From Maricaulis sp. (GTDB taxonomy: Bacteria > Pseudomonadota > Alphaproteobacteria > Caulobacterales > Maricaulaceae): a stretch of DNA of 64,000 nt. The stretch covers positions 1 through 64,000 of the forward strand of contig NZ_JASBRQ010000064.1 in NCBI RefSeq assembly GCF_030149425.1. The letters are read 5' to 3'. Positions 38,481 to 50,673 of the stretch are shown piece after piece. The position numbers and the translations under genes are program-made. The notes below the pieces were generated by a model. It worked only from the letters and a program-made list of their open reading frames with translations. It made no database searches and was not told the DNA's origin. The stretch's first letter is position 1; each line of letters starts with the position of its first letter.

Positions 38481-39104
38481 ATGACGCTTGAAAACCTGGT
38501 TCTGTTTGCCGGCGCGCTGGTTGTGCTCTTCCTGACCCCGGGCCCCGGCATAGCCGCGATGATCGCGCGCACGCTGGACACCGGTCCTTGGCATGCGGGC
38601 ATGTACGGGGTCGGTATTCTGACGGGGGATATTTTCTGGTTCACCCTGGCGGTGACGGGATTATCGGCCCTGGCCGAGACCCTTGGGCCGTTCTGGCTCG
38701 CGGCCAAGATCATTGGTGCCAGCTATCTCGGCTGGCTCGCTTTCAAGGCCTTCTGGAGTGCCTGGACCGGGGCGCGCCCCAAACCGGTCTTCCCCACCGG
38801 CTCCAAGCGTGGCTGGGCCGCGACCTATGTCGCTGGTGTGGCCATGCCCTTGTCCAACCCGAAACCGATTGTCTTCTACCTCACCCTGCTGCCCGCTTTC
38901 GTGCCGTTGGAGATGATCACGCCCGTGAGTTATGCGGCCATGGTGGCGATCATGATCGTCCTCGCCGTGCCGGCGGCGGCGCTCTACATCATCAGTGCTC
39001 ACCGGGCCCGTAACTGGCTTGAGCGTCCATCGGTCCGTCGTGGCGCCGATATTGTGACGGGACTGGTGATGGTCACAATCTCCCTTGTTCTGCTCACGCG
39101 CTGA
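38481..39104 (+). CDS. LysE/RhtB-family exporter
   Basis: The 207-aa membrane protein has the LysE/RhtB pattern: LENLVLFAGALVVLFLTPGPGIAAMIART at the N-terminus, GILTGDIFWFTLAVTGL and SNPKPIVFYLTLLPAF. Six hydrophobic segments fit the family. It exports amino acids or related small metabolites. It starts 6 bases after the TetR stop and is probably induced with it. Confidence 0.88.
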   Translation: MTLENLVLFAGALVVLFLTPGPGIAAMIARTLDTGPWHAGMYGVGILTGDIFWFTLAVTGLSALAETLGPFWLAAKIIGASYLGWLAFKAFWSAWTGARPKPVFPTGSKRGWAATYVAGVAMPLSNPKPIVFYLTLLPAFVPLEMITPVSYAAMVAIMIVLAVPAAALYIISAHRARNWLERPSVRRGADIVTGLVMVTISLVLLTR

Positions 39105-39144
39105 CGGCTTACTCCGCGGGCAACGGGACAACCCGGGGGACATC

Positions 39145-42664
<3,520 letters not shown>

Positions 42665-42784
42665 GGCAGCGCTCCTTTGATTATTTGCGCTTAGCGCGAT
42701 TTCCGGGCCCGGGTCGAGGTGGCAGGTCGCATATATCTCATGCACGGATTGCACAGGTGTGCCGCGCATGGCTAAGCTCAGCTG

Positions 42785-43360
42785 ATGATTTTACGCAGTC
42801 TCTTCGCCGCCTTGCTCGGTCTGCTGATTGGCGCTGCCGCAGCGCTATTCCTTGTGTTCGGACCGGTCGAGTTCGGCGGTGTCAAGGTCGGTCCCTGGCG
42901 GACCAATATGCATATCGGGTCTCCCGATGCGCCGGGCATTGTCCGCTCGATTATCGCCCGCCGCGGGCTTCTCGCCATGTCGCGCGAGGAGACGGTGTAT
43001 TTCAGCGCCGACGCCGACAGCGAGGGCCGAGCGCTCGACGAGGCCTGTGACTACCGGGTGGTTTTCACCACCCAGCCCGACGCGCGTTGGTGGAGTTTGA
43101 CGCTTTATGCCGAGGATGATTTCCTGCCGGTCAACGGGCTCGAGGCGCATTCCGTTTCGGCCCAGGATGCCGGCGATCAGCAAAGTTTTATCGTCACCGT
43201 TTCGCGCCAGCGCGCCGAAGGTTTCTGGGTCAGCCCGGAAAATGGCGGCGCCTTCAATCTGACCCTGCGGCTGTATAATCCGTCGGAGGCAATCGTCGCC
43301 GATCCGGGCGTGGCGGTGCTGCCGACTGTCGAGCGTGTGCGCTGTGGAGGTGCCTCATGA
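42785..43360 (+). CDS. DUF1214 domain protein
   Basis: The 191-aa protein has an N-terminal membrane anchor (LFAALLGLLIGAAAALFLVF). It then shows a beta-rich region with DYRVVFTTQPDARWWSLTLYAEDDFL and GFWVSPENGGAFNLTLRLYNPS, matching DUF1214 domains. The next gene, DUF1254, overlaps by ATGA (43357-43360), so the two are translationally coupled. These domains often occur together, sometimes in one protein. The function is unknown. Confidence 0.8.
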   Translation: MILRSLFAALLGLLIGAAAALFLVFGPVEFGGVKVGPWRTNMHIGSPDAPGIVRSIIARRGLLAMSREETVYFSADADSEGRALDEACDYRVVFTTQPDARWWSLTLYAEDDFLPVNGLEAHSVSAQDAGDQQSFIVTVSRQRAEGFWVSPENGGAFNLTLRLYNPSEAIVADPGVAVLPTVERVRCGGAS

Positions 43361-43902
43361 TCCGCTGGCTCATCCCTGCTGCCGCCGGCCTGATCGGCCT
43401 GATCCTCGGTTTCCAGCTCATGCTCGGCGCCCTGCCTGGTTTCATCATGTCCAAGGCGATGGAACGGTTCGAGAGTCTCGGCGGTATCGCCAATGAGGAA
43501 GGCCACGCCCCGCCCATCGACGAGACGGCCCGGTCGGTGGTGCGGCCGAGCCCGGACATTCTCTATTCCGGCTGCCTGTTCGATGTCTCCAACGGCCCGA
43601 TGACCGTCACCGCCCCGGCGCCGTCCGATGGCGGTTATGCCTCGGTGAGCTTTTTCGACAGTCGCACCAATAACTTCGCCGTGATCAATGACCGCGCGGT
43701 GGAGGGGGGAAGTGTGCGAATTATTCTTCGCGCAAACCCGGGTTTCGATTCACACGATGATAGTACGGGATATGACGCAGATACTGTGATTATGGCTCCG
43801 ACTGATACAGGCCTGATCCTCTATCGCCGTATCTGGGCCGATCCGGGCGCGTTCGAAGAGACGGATACCGACCGCCGCCGGTTCGATTGTTCTCTGGGCT
43901 AA
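43357..43902 (+). CDS. DUF1254 domain protein
   Basis: The 181-aa protein has an N-terminal hydrophobic anchor (LIPAAAGLIGLILGFQLMLG) and the DUF1254-type sequence SVVRPSPDILYSGCLFDVSNGPMTVTAPA. It overlaps the DUF1214 gene by four bases. The last 150 or so bases are lower in GC than the rest of the gene. Confidence 0.78.
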   Translation: MIRWLIPAAAGLIGLILGFQLMLGALPGFIMSKAMERFESLGGIANEEGHAPPIDETARSVVRPSPDILYSGCLFDVSNGPMTVTAPAPSDGGYASVSFFDSRTNNFAVINDRAVEGGSVRIILRANPGFDSHDDSTGYDADTVIMAPTDTGLILYRRIWADPGAFEETDTDRRRFDCSLG

Positions 43903-43992
43903 TGTGCTGAGGTTGTGATACCTTTTCCTTGCAATGGATACGCCTCGCCACCTATCGTCGTCATCGAGTGATGCCGATATGGAGCGAAAACG

Positions 43993-45369
43993 GTGCGAGA
44001 AGAAGAATACCGTGAAGAGATGTACCCACTCATAAATGAGTGCCTGCAGGAATTTAATTGCCAACCAATTTTTTTCATCGGTTCAGGCTTTACGCGCCGC
44101 TACCTGGGGGCTCCTAATTGGTCTGAGTTGCTTGCGCTGTTGATCGTTCAGTGTCCATTGATTGACGGTGATATCAATTACTATCGTCAAAAGTTCGATG
44201 ATGACTTCGCCGCCATCGGATCTGAGCTGATTGATCCCTATTTCGAGTGGGCGTGGGGCGAGGGTCGCGCACGTTTTCCCAACGCTCTTTTTGAAGGGCC
44301 TCAACAGCGAGATGCTTTTCTCAAACACGCGGCAGCTGAATTATTTCCAGAGGTCGTCGTTGCCGACTTGATAAATTCTTTGCCCAGAGATCTGCAGAGA
44401 GAATTGAAGACGTTCAGTGATCTCCGGCCTCACGCCATAATAACCACTAATTACGACCAATTAATCGAGACAGTTTCATCAGATTATGAGGTTTTTATTG
44501 GTCAGCAAATACTCAAAATGCAAAATGAATACATAGGTGAGATATTCAAAATACATGGATGCAAAAGCGACCCATCCTCGATCATTCTGCACAAGCAAGA
44601 CTATGAATACTTCATGGAGCGGCAAAAGTATGTGATCGCGAAGCTCCTCACATATTTTCTAGAGCATCCAATATTCTTTATCGGTTATAGCGCGCAGGAT
44701 GCAAACATAAAATCGATACTTCGTGATGTTGCTGAGGTGATTGAATCGAGAGATCAGCTCGTAAACAACGTCTTCCTGATCCGGTGGGTGCGCGAGCCGG
44801 ATGGACATGAATTCAGCCAGAAAGAAGAACTCATCGATGTCGGCGGTGGAGGGCAAATCCGTATTAGGCTGTTCGAAACTTCCGATTTCGATTGGATTTT
44901 CAATATCCTATCGGAGCATCGCCCAATGACGGATGTGTCGCCAAAAATCCTGCGAGCTTTCATGGCCAGAGCTTATGGGATGGTTCGCACAGACCTTGCG
45001 ACGCAAAAATTTGAGATTGACTATAAGTCCTTCGATGCGGCCATCGGTAACGGATCCAAGTTGCCTGCATTGTTAGGCATAGCGGCGGCCGATGCTCCCG
45101 AGAATTTCGGATTGAACTACCCGTATACCATGACGCAGGTTGGGCTACAGCTTGGTTACTCTTCATGGCACAAGGTGAACCAATACTTGGATCAAATTGA
45201 AGAGGCTCACTCCAAGGGAATTAAAACAAGCGATAATCCATTCCACGTAACTATCGCTTATGGAAAATCTAGGCCGAATAAATATAGCGACCTATTCGTA
45301 GAGCTAATTCGCCGATTCCGTGATGATGAAGACTACGAGGCATTACTAGCAGAGCATATGCCCGAATAG
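43993..45369 (+). CDS. orphan SIR2-domain protein, candidate phage defence
   Basis: The 458-aa protein has the SIR2-like NAD-binding start FFIGSGF (27-33), ITTNYD (150-155), the candidate catalytic His188 in KIHG and IGYSAQD (230-236). The C-terminal 170 residues are unrecognised; PYTMTQVGLQLGYSSWHKVNQYL could be a helix-turn-helix. The gene is visibly more AT-rich than its neighbours, with rare codons such as ATA and AGA, and sits alone between conserved genes, which suggests transfer. SIR2 domains act as NAD-depleting effectors in several phage-defence proteins (for example DSR1, DSR2, Thoeris ThsA). GGAG lies eight bases before the GTG start. Confidence 0.82.
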   Translation: MREEEYREEMYPLINECLQEFNCQPIFFIGSGFTRRYLGAPNWSELLALLIVQCPLIDGDINYYRQKFDDDFAAIGSELIDPYFEWAWGEGRARFPNALFEGPQQRDAFLKHAAAELFPEVVVADLINSLPRDLQRELKTFSDLRPHAIITTNYDQLIETVSSDYEVFIGQQILKMQNEYIGEIFKIHGCKSDPSSIILHKQDYEYFMERQKYVIAKLLTYFLEHPIFFIGYSAQDANIKSILRDVAEVIESRDQLVNNVFLIRWVREPDGHEFSQKEELIDVGGGGQIRIRLFETSDFDWIFNILSEHRPMTDVSPKILRAFMARAYGMVRTDLATQKFEIDYKSFDAAIGNGSKLPALLGIAAADAPENFGLNYPYTMTQVGLQLGYSSWHKVNQYLDQIEEAHSKGIKTSDNPFHVTIAYGKSRPNKYSDLFVELIRRFRDDEDYEALLAEHMPE

Positions 45370-45405
45370 CTTGCGGGCCTGTCTGTCAAGAAAACGGACA
45401 TTCGC

Positions 45406-45729
45406 CTAATCCGTCAGGTCAAAGCCGAAACGGGTACGCGCGCCGGTACACGCATTGCCCGGCATGTAGCGCCATTTCTCCAGCGCCGCGTTGATCGCTT
45501 CGGTCAGGTGGGCCGGATTGTCCGGGAGCTGGATATTGGTGACCTGGCCTTCGGCGTCGATGTCGAAGCCGGCATCGATCTCCAGTGGCAGCTCCAGGCC
45601 TTCATTCCACCGGCGCGGCAGGGCCGGGCCGACAGCCACGAGGCGGGCCGGTTCGACTTCATCGCAGCTGGGCAGCGGTGTGCCGGCGCCATCGAAAAGC
45701 GCTGTAGCAAGCAGACTCGTTATCAGCAT
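45406..45729 (-). CDS. small TonB-C-like protein coupled to polA
   Basis: The 107-aa protein has a short hydrophobic N-terminus (LITSLLATALFDG) and a TonB-C-terminal-like stretch: LEIDAGFDIDAEGQVTNIQLPDNPAHLTEAINAALEKWRYMPG. Two Cys (CDEV and NACTGA) could form a disulfide. Its ATG overlaps the polA stop as TGATG, so it is likely translated from the polA transcript. No anchor long enough for a true TonB is present. Confidence 0.6.
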   Translation of the reverse strand: MLITSLLATALFDGAGTPLPSCDEVEPARLVAVGPALPRRWNEGLELPLEIDAGFDIDAEGQVTNIQLPDNPAHLTEAINAALEKWRYMPGNACTGARTRFGFDLTD

Positions 45730-48515
45730 CAGTGCGCCTCACCCCAGGTCGCCCCGGCCTTGGCGTCCACCACCAGCGGGACGCTCAGCTCCAGCGCCGG
45801 GCGGCAGGCATTCATCATCACGTCCTGGGTCAGGGCGATGAGCTGGTCGGCCTGGGCTTCGGGCACTTCGAAGACGAGTTCGTCATGCACCTGCAGCAGC
45901 ATGCGGGCGTCGAGATTGGCCTTGGCGATGGCGTCGGGCATGCGGATCATGGCGCGGCGGATGACGTCGGCGGCCGAGCCCTGGATCGGGGCGTTGATGG
46001 CCTGCCGTTCCGCGAACATGCGCATGTTCGGGTTCTTGTCCTTGATCGAGGGGAAGTGGGCGCGGCGGCCGAAAATCGTCTCGACATAGCCGGTATCGGC
46101 GACCTGTTGCTTCATCGCGTCCATATAGGCGCGAATGCCCGGGAATTTTTCGAAATAAGCCTCGATGAAGTTCTTGGCTTCTTCGCGGGAGACATCGATC
46201 TGATTGGCGAGGCCAAAGGCGGAAATGCCATAGATGACGCCGAAATTGATCGCCTTGGCCTTGCGGCGGACCATCGGGTCCATGCCCTCGATCGGCGTGT
46301 CGAAAACCTCCGAGGCGGTCATGGCGTGAATATCGACGCCGTCGCGGAAGGCTTGTTTCAGGGCATCGACGCCGGCGATATGGGCGAGCAGGCGCAGTTC
46401 GACCTGGGAATAGTCGGCGGCCACGAGGACATTGCCCGGCTCGGCGATGAAGACCTCGCGGATCTTGCGGCCTTCTTCGGTGCGGATCGGGATGTTCTGC
46501 AGATTCGGCTCGGTCGAGGACAGACGACCCGTCGTGGTCGCGGCCAGCGAGAAGGACGTGTGAACGCGCCCGGTCTGGCGGTTGATGTGATCGAGCAGCG
46601 CGTCGGCATAGGTCGATTTCAGCTTGGCGAACTGGCGGTATTCCAACAGCGCCACGGGCATGGCATGGCCCTCGGCCGCGAGCTCATCGAGCACTTTGGC
46701 ATCGGTCGACCAGGCCCCGGTCTTGGTTTTCTTGCCGCCGGGTAAGCCCATGTCCCCAAACAGGATTTCACCAATTTGTTTCGGTGACGCAACATTGAAT
46801 TCGCGCCCGGCCGCCTCGTGGGCGGCGGCTTCGGCGGCCGCCATTTTTTGCGCGAAGTCCGAAGAGAGACGATGCAGCTGATCCGGGTCGACCTTGATGC
46901 CGGCGCGCTCCATGTCCGACAGCACGGCCGGCATGGGGCGTTCCAGGGTCTCGTAGACGGTCGCCTTCTTGCGCCCGACCATGGCCGGTTTGAGGATCTC
47001 CCACAGGCGCAGGGTCACATCGGCGTCTTCGGCGGCATAAAGCGTCGCCTTGTCGAGCGGTACCTTGTCGAAGGTGATCTGGGATTTGCCGGTGCCGCAG
47101 ATCTCCTTGAAGGGGATGCATTGATGGCCGAGATGCTTTTCCGCCAGTGCATCCATGCCGTGCTTTTCCAGCCCGGCCGCGATGACATACGACAGGAGCA
47201 TGGTGTCGTCATAAGGCGCGACATCAATGCCATAGCGTGACAGCACGCCGAGATCATATTTGAAGTTCTGGCCGATCTTGAGAATGGCCGGGTCTTCCAG
47301 CATCGGTTTCAGTGCCGCCAGCGCCGTGTCCATGTCGAGCTGGTCCGGGGCCGCGCCGGTATCGAACATGTCGCCGGAGCCTTCAGGATCGATATGGGCG
47401 AGCGGGATATAGCAGGCCTCGCCGGGCGCAGTGGCCAGGGAAATCCCGACCAGGCCGGAGGCGGTGGCGGAGAGCGCATCGGTCTCGGTATCAACCGCAA
47501 CATGGCCGACCTCGCCGGCGCGCGCGATCCAGCGCTCCAGGTCCGCCATCTCGGTGACGCACTCATATTTGGAGCGATCGATGGGTGCCGTGGCATCGCC
47601 GCTTTCATCCGCCGCCGGGGCGCCGAGCGCCTCTTCGACCTTGCGGGTAAAGGTGCGAAATTCCATCTCTTTCAGGAAGCCGACCAGGGTCTCCGGATCC
47701 GGTTCGGAGAGGCCGAATTCGGCCATGTCATCGGTGACCGGCGTATCGACCTTGAGCGTCACCAGATCGCGCGAAATGCGGGCATCATCGGCGTGGTTGA
47801 GCAGTTTTTCGCGCCGGCCCTTCTGCTTGATCTCCTCGGCCCGGGCCAGGAGCGTGTCGAGATCGCCGTATTCATTGATCAGGAGCGCCGCCGTCTTCAC
47901 ACCAATGCCCGGCACACCGGGCACATTGTCGACGCTGTCGCCGGCGAGCGACTGGATATCGATCACCTTGTCCGGTCCGACCCCGAACTTCTCCATCACT
48001 TCGGGCGCCTGGATGCGCTTGTTCTTCATCGCGTCGAACATGGAGACGCGGTCAGAGACCAGCTGCATCAGATCCTTGTCCGAAGACACGATGGTGACGT
48101 CCGCACCCTTGGCCTCAGCCATGCGGGCATAGGTGGCGATGATATCGTCCGCCTCGTAATTCTCCATCTCGATGCACGGCGTGCCGAACGCACGGGTGGC
48201 GTCGCGGATGATGGAGAATTGCGGCACCAGATCTTCCGGCGCCGGCGGGCGATGCGCCTTGTATTGCGGGTAGAGATCATTGCGGAAGGACTTGCCGGAA
48301 TGATCGAAAATCACCGCCAGGTGCGAAGGCTGGTCCTCACCCTTGAGGTCCTCCAGGAGCTTCCACAGCATGTTGCAGAAGCCCTGCACCGCCCCGACCG
48401 GCGTCCCGTCTGACCGGGTCAGCGGCGGCAGCGCATGATAGGCCCGGAAAATATAGCCCGACCCGTCGATCAGATAGACATGAGAGTTTTCGTCGACCGG
48501 TCGATTGATGGCCAT
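45729..48515 (-). CDS. polA: DNA polymerase I
   Basis: Pol I fills gaps and removes RNA primers. The 928-aa protein has the 5'-3' nuclease domain (VYLIDGSGYIFRAYHALPPLTR, NYEADDIIATYA), a 3'-5' exonuclease domain with HVAVDTETDAL, and the polymerase domain (ADYSQVELRLLAHIAGV, RRKAKAINFGVIYGISAFGL, LLQVHDELVFEVPE). GGGGAG precedes the ATG. The length and domain order are standard. Confidence 0.97.
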   Translation of the reverse strand: MAINRPVDENSHVYLIDGSGYIFRAYHALPPLTRSDGTPVGAVQGFCNMLWKLLEDLKGEDQPSHLAVIFDHSGKSFRNDLYPQYKAHRPPAPEDLVPQFSIIRDATRAFGTPCIEMENYEADDIIATYARMAEAKGADVTIVSSDKDLMQLVSDRVSMFDAMKNKRIQAPEVMEKFGVGPDKVIDIQSLAGDSVDNVPGVPGIGVKTAALLINEYGDLDTLLARAEEIKQKGRREKLLNHADDARISRDLVTLKVDTPVTDDMAEFGLSEPDPETLVGFLKEMEFRTFTRKVEEALGAPAADESGDATAPIDRSKYECVTEMADLERWIARAGEVGHVAVDTETDALSATASGLVGISLATAPGEACYIPLAHIDPEGSGDMFDTGAAPDQLDMDTALAALKPMLEDPAILKIGQNFKYDLGVLSRYGIDVAPYDDTMLLSYVIAAGLEKHGMDALAEKHLGHQCIPFKEICGTGKSQITFDKVPLDKATLYAAEDADVTLRLWEILKPAMVGRKKATVYETLERPMPAVLSDMERAGIKVDPDQLHRLSSDFAQKMAAAEAAAHEAAGREFNVASPKQIGEILFGDMGLPGGKKTKTGAWSTDAKVLDELAAEGHAMPVALLEYRQFAKLKSTYADALLDHINRQTGRVHTSFSLAATTTGRLSSTEPNLQNIPIRTEEGRKIREVFIAEPGNVLVAADYSQVELRLLAHIAGVDALKQAFRDGVDIHAMTASEVFDTPIEGMDPMVRRKAKAINFGVIYGISAFGLANQIDVSREEAKNFIEAYFEKFPGIRAYMDAMKQQVADTGYVETIFGRRAHFPSIKDKNPNMRMFAERQAINAPIQGSAADVIRRAMIRMPDAIAKANLDARMLLQVHDELVFEVPEAQADQLIALTQDVMMNACRPALELSVPLVVDAKAGATWGEAH

Positions 48516-48607
48516 AAGGAGGCTCCCCGCAGAAGTGAGTCGCGACACTAACGCGGGTGCGCCGCGGGGTTAATGGGGGAGGTGTGTCTGGTGGTGAGGA
48601 CGGCCCC

Positions 48608-48719
48608 AATTTGTCATCCCGGACGTAGGCCCGGGCTTGCCTGCCCTCGCGCAAGCGGGGGACCCGGGCGAAGATCCGGGACCCAGCCTGGCGCGTCGAG
48701 GTCGCTGATCAGCAAGGGC
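48608..48719. repeat. intergenic repeat element, copy 1
   Basis: It starts AATTTGTCATCCCGGACG (48608-48625) and shares CGAAGATCCGGGACCCAGCC with the second copy 133 bases away. Such GTCATCCC-type elements are common in alphaproteobacterial intergenic DNA. This copy lacks the closing inverted GGGATGAC end. Confidence 0.65.
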
Positions 48720-48740
48720 GTTCTTACCCAGCAATTCCTC

Positions 48741-48862
48741 AATTTGTCATCCCGGACGCAGGCCCGGACTTGATCCGGGCGAAGATCCGGGACCCAGCCT
48801 GCCGCATCGAGGTCCCTGATCTGCGCCCCGCTTGCGCGGGGCCTTCGTCAGGGATGACAAAA
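48741..48862. repeat. intergenic repeat element, copy 2
   Basis: It has the same AATTTGTCATCCCGGACG start (48741-48758) and the inverted end GGGATGACAA (48851-48860), which pairs exactly with TTGTCATCCC (48743-48752). A GCCCCGC-TTGC-GCGGGGC hairpin lies inside near 48826-48843. The whole can fold as one long imperfect hairpin just beyond the SLC13 gene. Confidence 0.7.
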
Positions 48863-48873
48863 GAGGGGTTTGT

Positions 48874-50385
48874 TCATCCGAAGAACACCGGCGCCAGCAG
48901 CACACCGATGACGCTGATCACCGCGATGGCAGCCAGGTTTATGCGGAAACCGGTCTTGATCATCTGTACCTGGGTCACCGCGCCGGAGGCATAGACGATG
49001 GCATTGGGGGCCGTGGCGACCGGCAGCATGAACGCCGTCGAGGCGGCAATCGCGACCGGCACGACGAGATGTTCCGGCGGAACGCCGGCATTGACCGCGA
49101 GCACGCCAAGCACCGGCAGAAAGGCGGTGGTGGTGGCGACGTTGGAAGTCACCTCGGTGAGGAACACGACGACGGCGACCATGGCCAAGACCAGGAGCGG
49201 GGTTGGCCAGGTTTCCAGGAAGCTCATCTGACCGCCGAGCCAGTTGGCCAGGCCGGTCGAGGACAGGGCTGCGGCGAGCGAGAGGCCGCCACCGAACAGG
49301 ATGATGACATTCCAGGGCAGGCGCGACACGCCCTGCCAGTCCATCAGGGCCCGGCCCTGGCCTTCCGGGCCGCCGGCGGGAATGAGGAAGGCCAGCAGCG
49401 CGCCCATGACGGCGATCTGGGTATTGCCCAGCGCCAGGGTGACGGGCAGGTCGAGCTGGGTGGAAAGCCAGGCCAGGAGCGGGTTCCAGCCCCAGTCCAT
49501 GCCGGGTTGGCCGATCAGTTCACCGGGCAGGACCCGGCCCATCCACAAAATGGCGACGGTACCGAACAGCAGGGCAACGCGGACTTCCGGGGCCGTCATC
49601 GGGCCGAGCTTCTTGATTTCCGCCTGCAGGTGCTCGCGCGCGGCGGCGCTCTCACCGCCGGACTTCAGCTTGAACACCCATTTGGTGATGATCAGCCAGG
49701 CGATGGGGATAATGACGATGACGACGGGCAGGCCGATGGCCATCCATTGCGCAAAATCGATCGAACGGCCGAACTCGTTTTCCAAGTAACCGATGCCGAT
49801 GAGATTGGTCGGCGTACCCACCGGGGTGGCCATGCCGCCGATCGAGGCGGCGTAGGCGACGGCGAGGGCCAGCGCCGTGGCAAAACCGGCGGAGGTCGCG
49901 CCTTCGCGGTCGACCTCCTCGGCCACTTTCAGCGCGATCGGGATCATCATCAGCGTCGTCGCCGTGTTGGAGATCCACATCGACAGCAAGGCCGAGGCGA
50001 CCATGAAACCGCCCACGAGCGCGGCCGGTCGCGAGCCGAATATCTTCACCACATTGAGGGCGATACGGGCGTGCAAATTCCACTTTTCAATCGCCAGGGC
50101 GACGATGAAGCCGCCCAGCAAAAGCATGACGATCGGGCTGGCATAGGGCGCCGTGGCAGCGCCTGTCGAGGTGATGCCCAGCAGCGGAAACAGGGCGATC
50201 GGGACCAGTGCCGTGGCGGCAATCGGCAGAGCTTCGGTGGCCCACCAGCTCGCCATCATCAGGCCGAGCGAGGCCAGCAGCCAGGCTTCAGCAGACAGTC
50301 CTTCCGGGCGCGGCAGGAGTTGCAATCCGACCGCGAGCACCAGGCCAAGGATCAAGCCGATCCGCTGACTGAGCGTGCCTGTCAC
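48874..50385 (-). CDS. SLC13-family anion/sodium symporter
   Basis: The 503-aa membrane protein has about 12 hydrophobic segments and the two DASS-family SNT motifs, WISNTATTLMM and EVTSNVATTTAFLP. The family takes up dicarboxylates, citrate, sulfate or phosphate with Na+. It starts at GTG with a weak ribosome-binding site. Its substrate is unknown. Confidence 0.9.
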   Translation of the reverse strand: MTGTLSQRIGLILGLVLAVGLQLLPRPEGLSAEAWLLASLGLMMASWWATEALPIAATALVPIALFPLLGITSTGAATAPYASPIVMLLLGGFIVALAIEKWNLHARIALNVVKIFGSRPAALVGGFMVASALLSMWISNTATTLMMIPIALKVAEEVDREGATSAGFATALALAVAYAASIGGMATPVGTPTNLIGIGYLENEFGRSIDFAQWMAIGLPVVIVIIPIAWLIITKWVFKLKSGGESAAAREHLQAEIKKLGPMTAPEVRVALLFGTVAILWMGRVLPGELIGQPGMDWGWNPLLAWLSTQLDLPVTLALGNTQIAVMGALLAFLIPAGGPEGQGRALMDWQGVSRLPWNVIILFGGGLSLAAALSSTGLANWLGGQMSFLETWPTPLLVLAMVAVVVFLTEVTSNVATTTAFLPVLGVLAVNAGVPPEHLVVPVAIAASTAFMLPVATAPNAIVYASGAVTQVQMIKTGFRINLAAIAVISVIGVLLAPVFFG

Positions 50386-50397
50386 AATAATCCGGGT

Positions 50398-50595
50398 TTA
50401 GGCGTTCGGATCTTCGCTGGAACCGGCGCGCACAAAGCGGCGGTCGCAATAGGGACATTCCACGAAATCACCCTCGCCCATTTCCAGGAAAACCTTCGGA
50501 TGACCCAGCGCACCACCACCGCCATCGCAGGCAATACGGTGTTGATCGGTGGCAATGATTTCCGACGGCGGAATGGATTTGGCAGCTTCAGCCAT
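50398..50595 (-). CDS. CHCC zinc-finger domain protein (NDUFS6-like)
   Basis: The 65-aa protein ends with the zf-CHCC pattern: ACDGGGGALGHPKVFLEMG and FVECPYCDRRFV, where Cys, His, Cys and Cys would bind one zinc. Such short proteins occur across alphaproteobacteria and resemble the mitochondrial complex I NDUFS6 subunit. GAGGG lies seven bases before the ATG at 50595; a TTG two codons upstream is rejected. Confidence 0.8.
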   Translation of the reverse strand: MAEAAKSIPPSEIIATDQHRIACDGGGGALGHPKVFLEMGEGDFVECPYCDRRFVRAGSSEDPNA

Positions 50596-50673
50596 GGACA
50601 AGCCCTCATGGACAGGACGAAAAGAGGACCCTAACTATGGCGCCAACCCCGTGCCCGTCAATCGCGAGCCGTC

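Noticed and set aside
43993-45369. SIR2-APAZ half of a short Argonaute system
   Set aside because: No Argonaute gene adjoins on either side and the C-terminus does not show an obvious APAZ region.
48832-50634. 600-codon plus-strand open frame
   Set aside because: It is antisense to the SLC13 gene, rich in Gly/Gln/Asp/His, without family resemblance.
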